64,000 bases of DNA from Flavobacterium sp. J27 (GCF_004303025.1 NZ_PJQW01000003.1:186001-250000), one strand, 5' to 3'; counted from the stretch's first letter, positions 47,520 through 55,748 are shown. Numbers and translations: made by a program. Notes: generated by a model not told the origin, from the sequence alone.

Positions 47520-47520
47520 T
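47486..47520 (+). terminator. Terminator of small RNA unit 1
   Basis: The 9-bp stem ATCCCGATG/CGTCGGGAT has one U-G pair, a 10-nt loop and eight T after it. The T-run is only on the plus strand side, which fixes the direction. Confidence 0.85.
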
Positions 47521-47706
47521 CAAAAATAAGGATTTATCTTACCTCTTTTCAAAAGTTTTCAAAAATAATAAAGCAGTTTATGGAATAAAATAAGAGATTT
47601 ATAATTGAAAAAGGTTTTAAAAACAATCAAAAATGTATGATTTTTACCTTTAAAATAAGGCTTTCAAATTTTTTTTCAAAAATTATTAAAAATAGCCGAC
47701 AAAATG

Positions 47707-47737
47707 TTTGTTTTATTCGATTAACTGATTATATTTG
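47707..47737 (+). promoter_or_regulatory. Promoter of small RNA unit 2
   Basis: TTTG at 47707-47710, a 19-bp spacer, and TATATTTG at 47730-47737 match the Bacteroidota consensus TTTG-N19-TAnnTTTG. The spacer carries CGATTAA-N-TG-NN, as in unit 1. Confidence 0.7.
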
Positions 47738-47777
47738 TAGCAACAAAAAAGATGTTACAAACACCTTTTTGTTCCCA

Positions 47778-47858
47778 AAATAGAATTTTTTTTATAGTTG
47801 TCACTTAATTGTGAATAGATTTTTATCCCGATGTTATTGTTTGCGTCGGGATTTTTTT
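47778..47858 (+). repeat. 81-bp direct repeat, copy 2
   Basis: Exact copy of 47439-47519. It covers the 3' module and terminator of the second candidate small RNA and ends inside the purE stop codon region. Confidence 0.97.
47825..47858 (+). terminator. Terminator of small RNA unit 2
   Basis: Same hairpin as in unit 1 (ATCCCGATG/CGTCGGGAT), followed by seven T. On the minus strand no T-run follows, so it is not a typical purE terminator. Confidence 0.85.
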
Positions 47859-48339
47859 ATTTTAAGCTTTCTGAAGCCTTCAAAACAGCTTGTTTTAACC
47901 CTTCTTTGTAATCGATTATTGTTTGTAATACGTGACCATTATTACTACCAATAATTTGAGCAGCTAAAATTCCAGCATTTTTAGCACCATTTAATGCTAC
48001 AGTTGCTACGGGTACACCACCTGGCATTTGTAAGATAGATAAAACCGAGTCCCAACCATCGATAGAATTGCTAGATTTTACAGGAACACCTATTACAGGT
48101 AATGGAGACATAGAAGCAACCATACCTGGTAAATGAGCTGCACCACCAGCACCTGCAATAATAACCGCAATGTCTTTTTTGTGCGCATTTTGACTAAAAT
48201 CGAATAGTTTTTCAGGGGTTCTATGAGCCGATACAATATCAACTTCGGTTTCGATATTAAATTCTTTTAAAATAGTGATGGCTTCTTGCATGACTGGCAT
48301 GTCTGAAATGCTTCCCATGATGATGGCTACTTTACTCAT
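47857..48339 (-). CDS. purE: N5-carboxyaminoimidazole ribonucleotide mutase
   Basis: A class I PurE of 160 aa converting N5-CAIR to CAIR in purine synthesis. Motifs are IIMGSISDMPVMQEA, VSAHRTPEKLFDFS and AGAGGAAHLPGMVASMSPLPVIGVPVKSS. Its substrate is made by PurK, encoded upstream on the same strand; two small membrane-protein genes lie between. The preceding (frameshifted) reading frame ends 2 bp before this start. Confidence 0.97.
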   Translation of the reverse strand: MSKVAIIMGSISDMPVMQEAITILKEFNIETEVDIVSAHRTPEKLFDFSQNAHKKDIAVIIAGAGGAAHLPGMVASMSPLPVIGVPVKSSNSIDGWDSVLSILQMPGGVPVATVALNGAKNAGILAAQIIGSNNGHVLQTIIDYKEGLKQAVLKASESLK

Positions 48340-48341
48340 TT

Positions 48342-48646
48342 TTATTTGGTTTTATGTTGTTTAAAATGGTTTAAGCGTTTAATGTTATTTTTTAGTTGGA
48401 AATAGATAAATACAATTATCCAAAAGGTTATAGAATCATATATAAAATAATCTAAATTGGAACCATGTTGTAAATCTCTTTCATCTAACAATAATGTATA
48501 ATAAAATTTAAAAGGAAACCTAGCGTTATATTAGGTATCTCTTTATATAATGAAAATAGTAAAATTTGAAATAGAAGAATAATAAAATTAATTACACAAA
48601 AAGTAACAAACGCATAAAAGCTTATTTTGAAAAATGTCTTAAACAT
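48342..48646 (-). pseudogene. Small membrane-protein gene split by a frameshift between purK and purE
   Basis: The first part from 48646 reads MFKTFFKISFYAFVTFC and continues as a hydrophobic segment to about 48535, then runs to an early stop at 48485. Another frame, open from 48530 to the stop at 48342, reads YNARFPFKFYYTLLL, then DERDLQHGSNLDYFIYD and a membrane helix. Joined, they give a coherent protein of about 101 residues that starts 8 bp inside the upstream gene and ends 2 bp before purE. One indel at about 48525-48545 explains this. It could be a mutation, a sequencing error or programmed slippage. Confidence 0.6.
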
Positions 48647-49037
48647 TCGATTTCTTTTTGTTTTGGTACTCTTGAAATGCGGCAAAACTACTTGAAAACA
48701 AAAAATGATATACCGCTAATGAGTAAATGAAGATTATTTCTAAAATTAAAATGTTTCCCATTACAGCTGTTTTATAATTAAATAAATTATATACAGAAAA
48801 TACTATTCCAAAAGTAAAAAGGACTATAGCAATATTTTTTGCCCAATTTTTACCAATGTAAATACTGTATAATAAACCAAAAGTTAATACAAAACGAATT
48901 ATTTGTTGTATTAGTTTTTTAGAATCTATTTCAAGTTGTACTTTATTGTAGAGATAAATAGTATGAATGGAAATTAATAAAATGCTTATGGATATAAGTA
49001 TAGTTCTTCTTCTTCCTGTTTTTATTAATTCTGTCAT
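48639..49037 (-). CDS. Small hydrophobic membrane protein, unknown
   Basis: A 132-residue protein with about four predicted membrane helices (TILISISILLISIHTIYLY, FVLTFGLLYSIYIGKNWAKN, IVLFTFGIVFSVYNLF, MGNILILEIIFIYSLAVYHFLF). I recognise no family. It lies 8 bp downstream of purK and overlaps the next small gene, so it is part of the purK-purE operon. Confidence 0.65.
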   Translation of the reverse strand: MTELIKTGRRRTILISISILLISIHTIYLYNKVQLEIDSKKLIQQIIRFVLTFGLLYSIYIGKNWAKNIAIVLFTFGIVFSVYNLFNYKTAVMGNILILEIIFIYSLAVYHFLFSSSFAAFQEYQNKKKSNV

Positions 49038-49045
49038 CTTTATCT

Positions 49046-50203
49046 TTACGTAATACTTATCACTCGTATGCTATTCTTTACTTCTTCCGCAATTTTTCTT
49101 GCTTCCGCCATGTTTTCATTCACAATAGTAACGTGTCCCATTTTTCGGAAAGGTCTAGTTTCTCTTTTTCCATAAATATGTGGTGTTACACCTTCAATAG
49201 CCATGATTTTATCAATATTTTCATAGTATACTTGACCCGTGTGTCCTTCTTCTCCTACTAAATTAACCATAATACCAGCAACTTTACTTTCGGTATTGCC
49301 TAAAGGTAAGTTTAAAATGGCACGTATGTGATTTTCAAATTGTGATGTATAACTTGCTTCAATACTATAATGTCCTGAGTTGTGAGGTCTAGGAGCTACT
49401 TCATTAACTAATATTTCATCTGTTTCAGTTTGAAACATTTCTACCGCTAATAAACCCACATGATTGAAGGTTTCAGAAACTTTTAGCGCTACTTCTCTTG
49501 CTTTTTGAGCAACGGTATCATTTATTCTCGCAGGACAAATCACATATTCTACTTGGTTCGCTTCAGGATGAAATTCCATTTCTACCACAGGATAGGTGTT
49601 AATTTCTCCAGAAAAACTTCGTGCAACAATAACGGCTAATTCATTTTTAAAAGGAACTAAATCTTCAGCCAAGCATTCTACATCTGGGAGTTTTAATAAA
49701 TCTAGAGCCGAACGACAAATTTTTACCCCATTACCATCATAGCCAAATTGCGCACTTTTCCAAACAAAAGGAAAATCCAATTCATCTTTAGCTAAGCTTT
49801 CTCGTAAATCGTCTAAACCTACAAATCGTAAATGCTTAGAAGTTGGAATTTCGTTTTTAACGTATAAATCTTTTTGCTTCCCTTTATTTTGGATTAGGCG
49901 AAGTGTTTTTGGTGAAGGAAAAATAGGCAAGCCTTCCTCTTCTAATTTGTCTAAGGCATCTAAATTAACATTTTCAATTTCAATGGTTAATAAATCAACC
50001 AGTTTTCCAAATTGGTATACCGTATCAAAATCCATTAAGCTACCTCGATAGAAATTATTACAACCAAATCGAGCTGGTGCTTCTTCACTTGGATCTAAAA
50101 CAAATGTTTGAATATCAAATTTACGAGTGTCATATAGCATCATTTTTCCTAATTGACCACCGCCTAAAATACCTAGTTTAAAGTCTGATGAGAAATAATT
50201 CAT
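49046..50203 (-). CDS. purK: 5-(carboxyamino)imidazole ribonucleotide synthase
   Basis: An ATP-grasp enzyme of 385 aa that carboxylates AIR to N5-CAIR, the step before PurE. Motifs are LGILGGGQLGKMMLYD, FPFVWKSAQFGYDGNGVKI, GLLAVEMFQTETDEILVNEVAPRPHNSGHYSIEA and TRPFRKMGHVTIV. The length is normal. First gene of the purK-purE operon. Confidence 0.96.
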   Translation of the reverse strand: MNYFSSDFKLGILGGGQLGKMMLYDTRKFDIQTFVLDPSEEAPARFGCNNFYRGSLMDFDTVYQFGKLVDLLTIEIENVNLDALDKLEEEGLPIFPSPKTLRLIQNKGKQKDLYVKNEIPTSKHLRFVGLDDLRESLAKDELDFPFVWKSAQFGYDGNGVKICRSALDLLKLPDVECLAEDLVPFKNELAVIVARSFSGEINTYPVVEMEFHPEANQVEYVICPARINDTVAQKAREVALKVSETFNHVGLLAVEMFQTETDEILVNEVAPRPHNSGHYSIEASYTSQFENHIRAILNLPLGNTESKVAGIMVNLVGEEGHTGQVYYENIDKIMAIEGVTPHIYGKRETRPFRKMGHVTIVNENMAEARKIAEEVKNSIRVISIT

Positions 50204-50280
50204 TGTTGTGTGTGAACCGATTCTACCGGTTTCTTTTTTTGTTGTTTGTAGTTAGTTCTGCAAAGATACTTAGACAAATA

Positions 50281-50832
50281 CTATTTCACAATTGCTTCGT
50301 TATTAATTTTTTTTAAAACCTCTTTAGCAACGGCTTTGTAAGCAGCAGAATGCGAACTGTAATCTTGTTCTAAAATGGTACGTAACTCTTCTTTTATCCA
50401 AACTTTTTTTTTGCTAAAATTGTACAAAGCTCTTATAGCGTAAGCTTTTGTAGCTACCTTTTCTTCTTGGATTAACCAATCTAAGCAGGTTTCAATGAGA
50501 ATTTGTTCTTGTTTATCTGTGAGTTGTATTGTACTACTTTTTGAGATAAACAAACAAATTTTTGAAATTGACCGTAAAGCCGAATCATGATGATATAACT
50601 TTACTTTTTCTACAAAAGTGGTTAAATGCGAAATTAGTAAATTGATATCTTTTTCTAGGACAAGTTCTAATGCCCAACAAGCTTTAAAGTGAATTTTATT
50701 TTTTAAATCAAATGCAAAAAGGAAAAGTTCAGTAAGAGCTTCTGTGTTAGATAAAGCAACTTCGCAGAGTTCGTCTCTGGAATGCCTATGTGCGGTACTG
50801 TTTTCTATTTGTAAATAAAAGGATGATTTCAT
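50281..50832 (-). CDS. Helical-repeat (HEAT/ARM-like) protein, unknown
   Basis: A 183-residue, all-helical protein from the ATG at 50832 (MKSSFYLQIENSTAHRHSRDEL). Repeating pairs of helices (HFKACWALELVLEKDINLLI, HDSALRSISKICLFI, ATKAYAIRALYNFSKKKVW, HSAAYKAVAKEVLKKI) resemble HEAT/ARM repeats. No catalytic motif. It lies 77 bp upstream of purK and is divergent from hpt-adk. Similar proteins are sometimes mislabelled as adenylosuccinate lyase; I see no support for that. Confidence 0.6.
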   Translation of the reverse strand: MKSSFYLQIENSTAHRHSRDELCEVALSNTEALTELFLFAFDLKNKIHFKACWALELVLEKDINLLISHLTTFVEKVKLYHHDSALRSISKICLFISKSSTIQLTDKQEQILIETCLDWLIQEEKVATKAYAIRALYNFSKKKVWIKEELRTILEQDYSSHSAAYKAVAKEVLKKINNEAIVK

Positions 50833-50933
50833 TTGATAAAAATAGTAAAAATTAGAAAAAAACATTTCAATTAGTAATGCTTAATAGGTATTACTTTCTT
50901 AAATTTGTTCCTTTATTTTTAAAACTAAATCCT

Positions 50934-52055
50934 GTGATTCAACTACATGATAAACATTTTGAACCATTCATTTCTTCTGACGAAATTGATTTTGCGATTC
51001 AAAATATGGCCAAACAAATGGATGACGATTTTTTTGACGAAATTCCTGTTTTTATTGGTGTTTTAAACGGTTCTTTTAAAGTTATTTCCGATTTAATGAA
51101 ATATTACAGAGGGATGTGTGAAGTGAGTTTCGTAAAATTAGCTTCTTATGAAGGGATTCAAACTACAAACCAAGTAAAGCAACTAATTGGGTTAAATGAA
51201 GATTTAGAAGGTAAAACGGTTGTTATTGTTGAAGATATTGTAGATACAGGCAATACAGTTGAAGAATTGAAAGCTATTTTTAAAGAGAAAAAAGTGAAAC
51301 ATTTAAAGATTGCAACCTTATTTTTTAAACCTGATGCATACAAAAAAGACATAAAATTAGATTATGTAGGTATTCGTATTCCAGATCGATTTATTGTAGG
51401 TTTTGGATTGGATTATGATGGTTTAGGAAGGAATTTACCCGATGTATATCAATTAGCTAAAGAAAATATAAACACACCAATGATTAATATAGTTTTATTC
51501 GGAAAACCCGGAGCTGGAAAAGGAACACAAGCCGATTTTTTAAAAGAAAAATATAATTTAGTACACCTTTCAACAGGCGATATTTTTAGATACAACATAA
51601 AAAATGATACAGAATTAGGAAGATTAGCCAAAACATATATGGATAAAGGCGATTTAGTTCCAGATGAGGTGACCATACAAATGTTGCAAAGTGAAGTAGA
51701 CAAAAACCCACAAGCAAAAGGCTTTTTATTTGATGGTTTTCCGAGAACCATAGCACAAGCTGAGGCTTTAGATACTTTTTTAAATTCTAAAAACCAAGAA
51801 ATAACTGCAACAGTTGCATTAGAAGCAAACGATGAAATTTTGGTTCAACGATTATTAGAAAGAGGTAAAACTTCAGGAAGACCAGATGATCAAGATGAAG
51901 AGAAAATTAGAAATCGTTACGACGAATACAATCAAAAGACAGCACCTTTAATGGATTATTATAAAGCACAAAATAAATTTAAACCAGTAGATGGAATAGG
52001 TGAAATTGCTGAGGTAACTGAAAGGTTAAGTTTAATATTAGACACTTTTGTATAA
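50934..52055 (+). CDS. adk: Fused hypoxanthine phosphoribosyltransferase - adenylate kinase
   Basis: A GTG start at 50934 (reading V/M-IQLHDKHFEPF, the family N-terminus) gives 373 aa; an ATG at 50877 would add 19 residues. Residues about 1-175 are Hpt (VFIGVLNGSFKVISDLM and the PRPP loop VIVEDIVDTGNTVEEL). Residues 184-373 are adenylate kinase (GKPGAGKGTQADFL, STGDIFRYNI, FDGFPRTIAQAEALD, RPDDQDEEKIRNR). One chain would thus salvage purine bases and balance AMP/ATP. An in-frame ATG at 51480 right before the kinase domain could also yield free Adk. Confidence 0.9.
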   Translation: MIQLHDKHFEPFISSDEIDFAIQNMAKQMDDDFFDEIPVFIGVLNGSFKVISDLMKYYRGMCEVSFVKLASYEGIQTTNQVKQLIGLNEDLEGKTVVIVEDIVDTGNTVEELKAIFKEKKVKHLKIATLFFKPDAYKKDIKLDYVGIRIPDRFIVGFGLDYDGLGRNLPDVYQLAKENINTPMINIVLFGKPGAGKGTQADFLKEKYNLVHLSTGDIFRYNIKNDTELGRLAKTYMDKGDLVPDEVTIQMLQSEVDKNPQAKGFLFDGFPRTIAQAEALDTFLNSKNQEITATVALEANDEILVQRLLERGKTSGRPDDQDEEKIRNRYDEYNQKTAPLMDYYKAQNKFKPVDGIGEIAEVTERLSLILDTFV

Positions 52056-52086
52056 TATAAAAAAGTTTACAACTACATTATTATCT

Positions 52087-52126
52087 AAAAGCTATGTTTT
52101 TGTATAATCAAACATAGCTTTTTTTA
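52087..52126 (+). terminator. Terminator of hpt-adk
   Basis: The arms AAAAGCTATGTTT and AAACATAGCTTTT enclose a 10-nt loop, with a T-run after. Confidence 0.9.
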
Positions 52127-52137
52127 TAGAAACAAAT

Positions 52138-53415
52138 ATGGAAATACTAATTGTTTTATTTTTGATACTCTTAAATGGCGTTTTTTCTATGTCTGAAATT
52201 GCTTTAATTTCTTCCAGAAAGAACCGTTTGGAATCGGCCGCTAAAAAAGGAAATAAAAAAGCGAAAGTCGCTTTAGATTTAGCAAATTCACCCAATACAT
52301 TTCTATCAGCAGTCCAAATTGGGATTACGCTCATTGGTATTTTAACAGGAATTTTTTCAGGTGATAAAATTACAGCTGATGTTGAACAGTTTATTGCTTC
52401 TTTTTCTTTTTTGAAGGCTTACTCAGATACTATTGCAGTAGGAATAGTAGTTATAATTTTGACTTTTTTTTCCTTAGTGCTAGGAGAGTTGTTACCGAAA
52501 CGAATTGGATTAAACCACCCAGAAGGGATTGCTAAAATTGTTGCAGTTCCAATGCGACTGATGTCTACAATTACAAAACCTTTTATATGGCTTTTAACTG
52601 TTTCAACCGAGTTTTTATTGAAAGTTTTGCAAATAAAGCCTACAACAGACGGGAAAGTAACCGAAGAAGAAATTAAAGCAATAATAAAAGAAGGAACAGA
52701 AGTAGGTGAAGTGCAAGAAATAGAACAAGATATTGTTGAAAGAGTGTTTCACATAGGCGATCGAAAAGTAAACTCATTAATGACGCATAGGAGTTATGTT
52801 GTTTATTTGTCTTTAGAAGATACAAAAGAGCAAATAAAGAATAAAATAATTGGGAATTTGTATGCTATTTACCCTGTTTGTGTTTCTAATTTAGACAATA
52901 TTATAGGACTAGTAACTTTAAAAGATTTATTTGGAACTATAGATAATCCAGATTTTGATTTAAAGAAAATCATGAAGGAACCACTGTATTTTATAGAATA
53001 TACTTCTGCTTATAAAGCATTAGACAGTTTTAAAAAATCGAAAAAACACACCGCATTTGTTACTGATGAATATGCTTTATTTCAAGGTGTTATTTCATTA
53101 AATGATATATTAGAAGCTTTGGTTGGTGCTCCTTCTGATTTTGATGAAAATGAGTTTAGATTGGAGCCATCTGAGAATGGAAAATGGATTGTTGATGGAG
53201 GATATTCTTTTCATGATTGTTTAAATTTCTTCCAAATGGGAACCGATTGGCTCGACTATGATGTTGCTACTGTAAGTGGTTTTATTATAAAAGAACTAGG
53301 AGTAATACCAAAAGTGGGACAAAAAATGGTATGGAATAAGCTTAAATTTGAAGTAACGGAAATGGATGGATTAAAGGTAGGTAAAGTTGTTATTTCTAAT
53401 ATAAAAGAAGAGTAA
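52138..53415 (+). CDS. CNNM/CorC-like membrane protein with CBS pair (hemolysin family)
   Basis: A 425-residue protein. A DUF21/CNNM membrane domain (NGVFSMSEIALISSRKNRLESAAKKGNKKA, LGELLPKRIGLNHPEGIAK) precedes two CBS motifs (MTHRSYVVYLSLEDTKEQIKN, KKHTAFVTDEYALFQGVISLNDILEALVG) and a C-terminal CorC/HlyC domain (LGVIPKVGQKMVWNKLKFEVTEMDGLKVG). Family members take part in magnesium or cobalt transport; the name hemolysin is historical. Confidence 0.9.
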   Translation: MEILIVLFLILLNGVFSMSEIALISSRKNRLESAAKKGNKKAKVALDLANSPNTFLSAVQIGITLIGILTGIFSGDKITADVEQFIASFSFLKAYSDTIAVGIVVIILTFFSLVLGELLPKRIGLNHPEGIAKIVAVPMRLMSTITKPFIWLLTVSTEFLLKVLQIKPTTDGKVTEEEIKAIIKEGTEVGEVQEIEQDIVERVFHIGDRKVNSLMTHRSYVVYLSLEDTKEQIKNKIIGNLYAIYPVCVSNLDNIIGLVTLKDLFGTIDNPDFDLKKIMKEPLYFIEYTSAYKALDSFKKSKKHTAFVTDEYALFQGVISLNDILEALVGAPSDFDENEFRLEPSENGKWIVDGGYSFHDCLNFFQMGTDWLDYDVATVSGFIIKELGVIPKVGQKMVWNKLKFEVTEMDGLKVGKVVISNIKEE

Positions 53416-53557
53416 AAACTTTTTTACTATCAATATTTTTGGGTTTGAATAAATAAACTAATCTTTTTCAAATTTTTAATTTTAACTTTGCAAAAAAATA
53501 GACTAAACACACTTTTTAAAAAGAAGCGGTTTTAACTATACAAATGTTTAAAATGTT

Positions 53558-54568
53558 ATGACAGAAGGGAATTTTGTAGATTATGTAAAAATTTATTTGG
53601 CTTCAGGAAAAGGAGGGAAAGGATCTACACACTTACATAGAGAAAAATTTATTGAAAAAGGAGGCCCAGATGGTGGAGATGGTGGTCGTGGCGGTCATGT
53701 AATTTTAGTAGGAAACAAAGGGTTGTGGACGTTATTTCATTTGAAGTTTTTACGCCATGTAAAAGCAGGTCATGGAGGAGATGGAGGAAGCTCTAGAAGT
53801 ACAGGAGCTGATGGTGAAGATAAAATAATTGAGGTACCATTAGGTACAGTAGTTAAAGATAAAGAAACTGGAGAAGTACTATTTGAAATTACCGAACATG
53901 GAGAATCTAAAATTATTGCTAAAGGAGGCAAGGGAGGTTTAGGAAATTGGCATTTTAGAAGTGCTACAAATCAAACGCCACGTTATTCTCAACCAGGTCT
54001 TCCGGGTGAAGAATTAGATATTATTTTAGAATTAAAGGTTTTGGCAGATGTAGGCTTAGTAGGATTTCCTAATGCAGGAAAATCTACTTTGTTGTCTGTT
54101 TTAACTGCAGCAAAACCAAAGATAGCCGACTATCCTTTTACTACTTTAAAACCTAATTTAGGAATAGTTGCATATAGAGATTTTCAATCTTTTGTAATCG
54201 CAGATATTCCAGGTATTATTGAAGGTGCAGCTGAAGGAAAAGGATTAGGACATTATTTTTTAAGACATATTGAGCGTAATTCAACATTACTTTTTTTAAT
54301 TCCAGCTGATGCAACAGATATTAAAAAAGAATATGAAATTTTATTAGACGAATTAAGACGTTATAATCCCGAGATGTTAGATAAAGACAGATTGGTAGTT
54401 GTTTCTAAGTCAGATATGTTAGATGATGAGCTGAAATTAGAAATGAAAATGCAACTAGATAAAGATTTTAAAGGAGTTGATTATATGTTTATTTCATCTG
54501 TAGCGCAACAAGGGTTACAAGAATTAAAAGATAAACTTTGGAAAATGCTCAATGTAGATAAAGTATAA
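53558..54568 (+). CDS. obgE: GTPase Obg/CgtA
   Basis: An essential ribosome-assembly and stress GTPase, 336 aa. The N-terminal Gly-rich Obg fold ([31 protein letters not shown]) precedes the G domain: G1 [11 protein letters not shown]3 [17 protein letters not shown]4 VSKSD. It lacks the optional C-terminal OCT domain. A TAACTTTG at 53483-53490 may be its -7 box. Confidence 0.96.
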   Translation: MTEGNFVDYVKIYLASGKGGKGSTHLHREKFIEKGGPDGGDGGRGGHVILVGNKGLWTLFHLKFLRHVKAGHGGDGGSSRSTGADGEDKIIEVPLGTVVKDKETGEVLFEITEHGESKIIAKGGKGGLGNWHFRSATNQTPRYSQPGLPGEELDIILELKVLADVGLVGFPNAGKSTLLSVLTAAKPKIADYPFTTLKPNLGIVAYRDFQSFVIADIPGIIEGAAEGKGLGHYFLRHIERNSTLLFLIPADATDIKKEYEILLDELRRYNPEMLDKDRLVVVSKSDMLDDELKLEMKMQLDKDFKGVDYMFISSVAQQGLQELKDKLWKMLNVDKV

Positions 54569-54576
54569 AAGAAATA

Positions 54577-54612
54577 AAAAAAAGGAATGATATTTTGTCA
54601 TTCCTTTTTTGT
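54577..54612. terminator. Bidirectional terminator after obgE
   Basis: The arms AAAAAAGGAATGA and TCATTCCTTTTTT surround a 7-nt loop; serves obgE and the convergent roadblock-like genes. Confidence 0.9.
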
Positions 54613-54632
54613 TTACTGAAAATAAGATTTTT

Positions 54633-55007
54633 TTAAATTTTTCCAATAATGTCTTGTTTGTATTTGTTTAAAAGTGCCTTGGTCATTCCTAAATTTACTT
54701 TATTAGCATCTACTGCAAGATAAATAAAATAATCTCCCGCGTCTGAAATGTCAATAATGTGAATTTGAGATGATAAATTAATCATTATGTTTTCAATTTT
54801 TTGATCTAGACCTAAAGCTTTAATTGCGCTTAATTTAGCTTTAACTACTTCTAGGTTATAAGCAGAAGCTAGTTCTGGATCAAAAGATGAGTTAACAGAT
54901 AATGAATAATATGACATTCCAGTTTTTACTTCTGTAATGCTTACAGCGATAAAACCAGAAACATTGTTTTTTAAGTCCTCTCCGAACTTAGATAAGAAAT
55001 CTGACAT
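54633..55007 (-). CDS. Roadblock/LC7-like protein, second gene of pair
   Basis: A 124-residue soluble protein. Its pattern of a two-stranded start (VSGFIAVSITEVKTGMSYYSLSV), a helix (EVVKAKLSAIKALGL), strands (IHIIDISDAGDYFIYLAVD) and a final helix (NLGMTKALLNKYKQDII) resembles the roadblock/LC7 fold, though more divergent than its neighbour. Such proteins often regulate small GTPases. It is 19 bp downstream of the other roadblock gene. Confidence 0.6.
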   Translation of the reverse strand: MSDFLSKFGEDLKNNVSGFIAVSITEVKTGMSYYSLSVNSSFDPELASAYNLEVVKAKLSAIKALGLDQKIENIMINLSSQIHIIDISDAGDYFIYLAVDANKVNLGMTKALLNKYKQDIIGKI

Positions 55008-55026
55008 GTTTATTTAATTTTAAAAT

Positions 55027-55350
55027 TTAGTTTACGAAGTTTTCTAAGACTTTAATTAGTAGGCCTAATCTTGTAATGTCGCTTGTAATGGCTATCAAAA
55101 ACTGTTCTTCATTTGTAGTGTTTGCGATGATAAGTAAGGATTCGCTTTTTAAAATGATTTGATTTAATTTTTTTTGATCTAACTCTTCAATTAGTCCTTG
55201 GCACATTTCAACAATAATATTAGTCATTGCGGAGAGCGTTTCAGGTTTGTCTAAATTTACCGAATCTATAAGTGTTCCTTTTTTATCGAAGAGTAGAGCA
55301 GCGTCTATAGCAGTTTCTGAAATTAATTTTTGTAACATATTCGCTATCAT
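55027..55350 (-). CDS. Roadblock/LC7 domain protein, first gene of pair
   Basis: A 107-residue protein with the roadblock/LC7 layout: AIDAALLFDKKGTLIDSVNLDKPETLSAMTNIIVEM, then LNQIILKSESLLIIANTTNEEQFLIAITS, then a C-terminal helix. A second ATG four codons in (55338) is possible. In MglB and related proteins this fold dimerises and controls a Ras-like GTPase. No such GTPase is next to it; ObgE, convergent, is of another class. Confidence 0.7.
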   Translation of the reverse strand: MIANMLQKLISETAIDAALLFDKKGTLIDSVNLDKPETLSAMTNIIVEMCQGLIEELDQKKLNQIILKSESLLIIANTTNEEQFLIAITSDITRLGLLIKVLENFVN

Positions 55351-55438
55351 ATATTTATTTGATACAAAGATAATTGGTTTTTTTTTGTTAACGTTAAAAT
55401 TATTACACTTTTTCTGTAATTAGTGTTAAAATATTTTG

Positions 55439-55446
55439 TAGCTTTG
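55439..55446 (+). promoter_or_regulatory. Candidate -7 box for the 94-aa gene
   Basis: TAGCTTTG matches TAnnTTTG 16 bp before the start codon. No clear -33 box. Confidence 0.3.
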
Positions 55447-55462
55447 ATTAAAATTATTTGAG

Positions 55463-55747
55463 ATGGAAAACCAAAAAGATTTAGAAGCTCTAAAATATTC
55501 CTTGAGCTTAAAGTTAGAAACTTTTAATAAGATTCGTTTTGGATATGCAGATGAATCATTTAGAAATCAAGAAATTAAAAGAGAAGAACCTATTTTTAAT
55601 GCAATTGAACTAGAAGAGGAAGGTGAATTAGTAGGAGTAGAGAGTGGTATTGATTTTGTTGCTCAATCCACTAAAAAGCCAGAATTTAAATCTGCAATGA
55701 ATTTAACTAATTTAGGAACTAGCTATTTTGGGAGAAGAAGACGATAA
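55463..55747 (+). CDS. Conserved small protein, unknown
   Basis: An acidic 94-residue protein ending in a basic GRRRR. It begins MENQKDLEALKYSLSLKLETFNKIRFGYADES. No domain recognised. It is divergent from the roadblock pair across 112 bp that contain the palindrome TTAACGTTAA and the dyad ATTACA/TGTAAT, and a TAGCTTTG (55439-55446) that may be a -7 box. Confidence 0.6.
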   Translation: MENQKDLEALKYSLSLKLETFNKIRFGYADESFRNQEIKREEPIFNAIELEEEGELVGVESGIDFVAQSTKKPEFKSAMNLTNLGTSYFGRRRR

Positions 55748-55748
55748 A

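Larger units (their letters stand above)
47408..47520 (+). ncRNA. Candidate small RNA, copy 1 of a tandem pair
   Basis: A noncoding plus-strand unit of about 113 nt. It begins just after a TATATTTG promoter box. The 5' part folds into a hairpin (AAGGACAT with ATGTCTTT, 8 bp, one G-U), then comes the 81-bp module shared exactly with copy 2: a small TCAC-TTAATT-GTGA hairpin and a terminator (ATCCCGATG with CGTCGGGAT) plus T8. No reading frame of note is present. The 5' end is estimated from the promoter. A family name is not known to me; Flavo-1 RNA should be tested. Confidence 0.55.
47743..47858 (+). ncRNA. Candidate small RNA, copy 2 of a tandem pair
   Basis: A unit of about 116 nt with the same plan as copy 1: promoter, a different 5' hairpin (AACAAAAAAG with CTTTTTGTT, one bulge), then the identical 81-nt module with the TCAC/GTGA hairpin and the terminator. 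Its final T-run overlaps the purE stop codon on the other strand. A 48-codon reading frame crosses its promoter and is judged spurious. The 5' end is estimated. Confidence 0.6.

Noticed and set aside
47637..47783. A 48-codon reading frame (MIFTFKIRLSNFF...) between the two 81-bp repeats
   Set aside because: It crosses the TTTG/TATATTTG promoter of the second RNA unit and has the composition of random AT-rich sequence; more likely noncoding.
47299..47856. Possible tRNA or other structured housekeeping RNA in the largest gap
   Set aside because: No cloverleaf, CCA end or tmRNA/6S/SRP-like core was found; the two repeated units explain the structure better.
50281..50832. Annotation of the helical-repeat protein as adenylosuccinate lyase
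   Set aside because: No lyase signature such as the SSxMPxKxN loop is present and the length is far too short; HEAT-like helices fit better.
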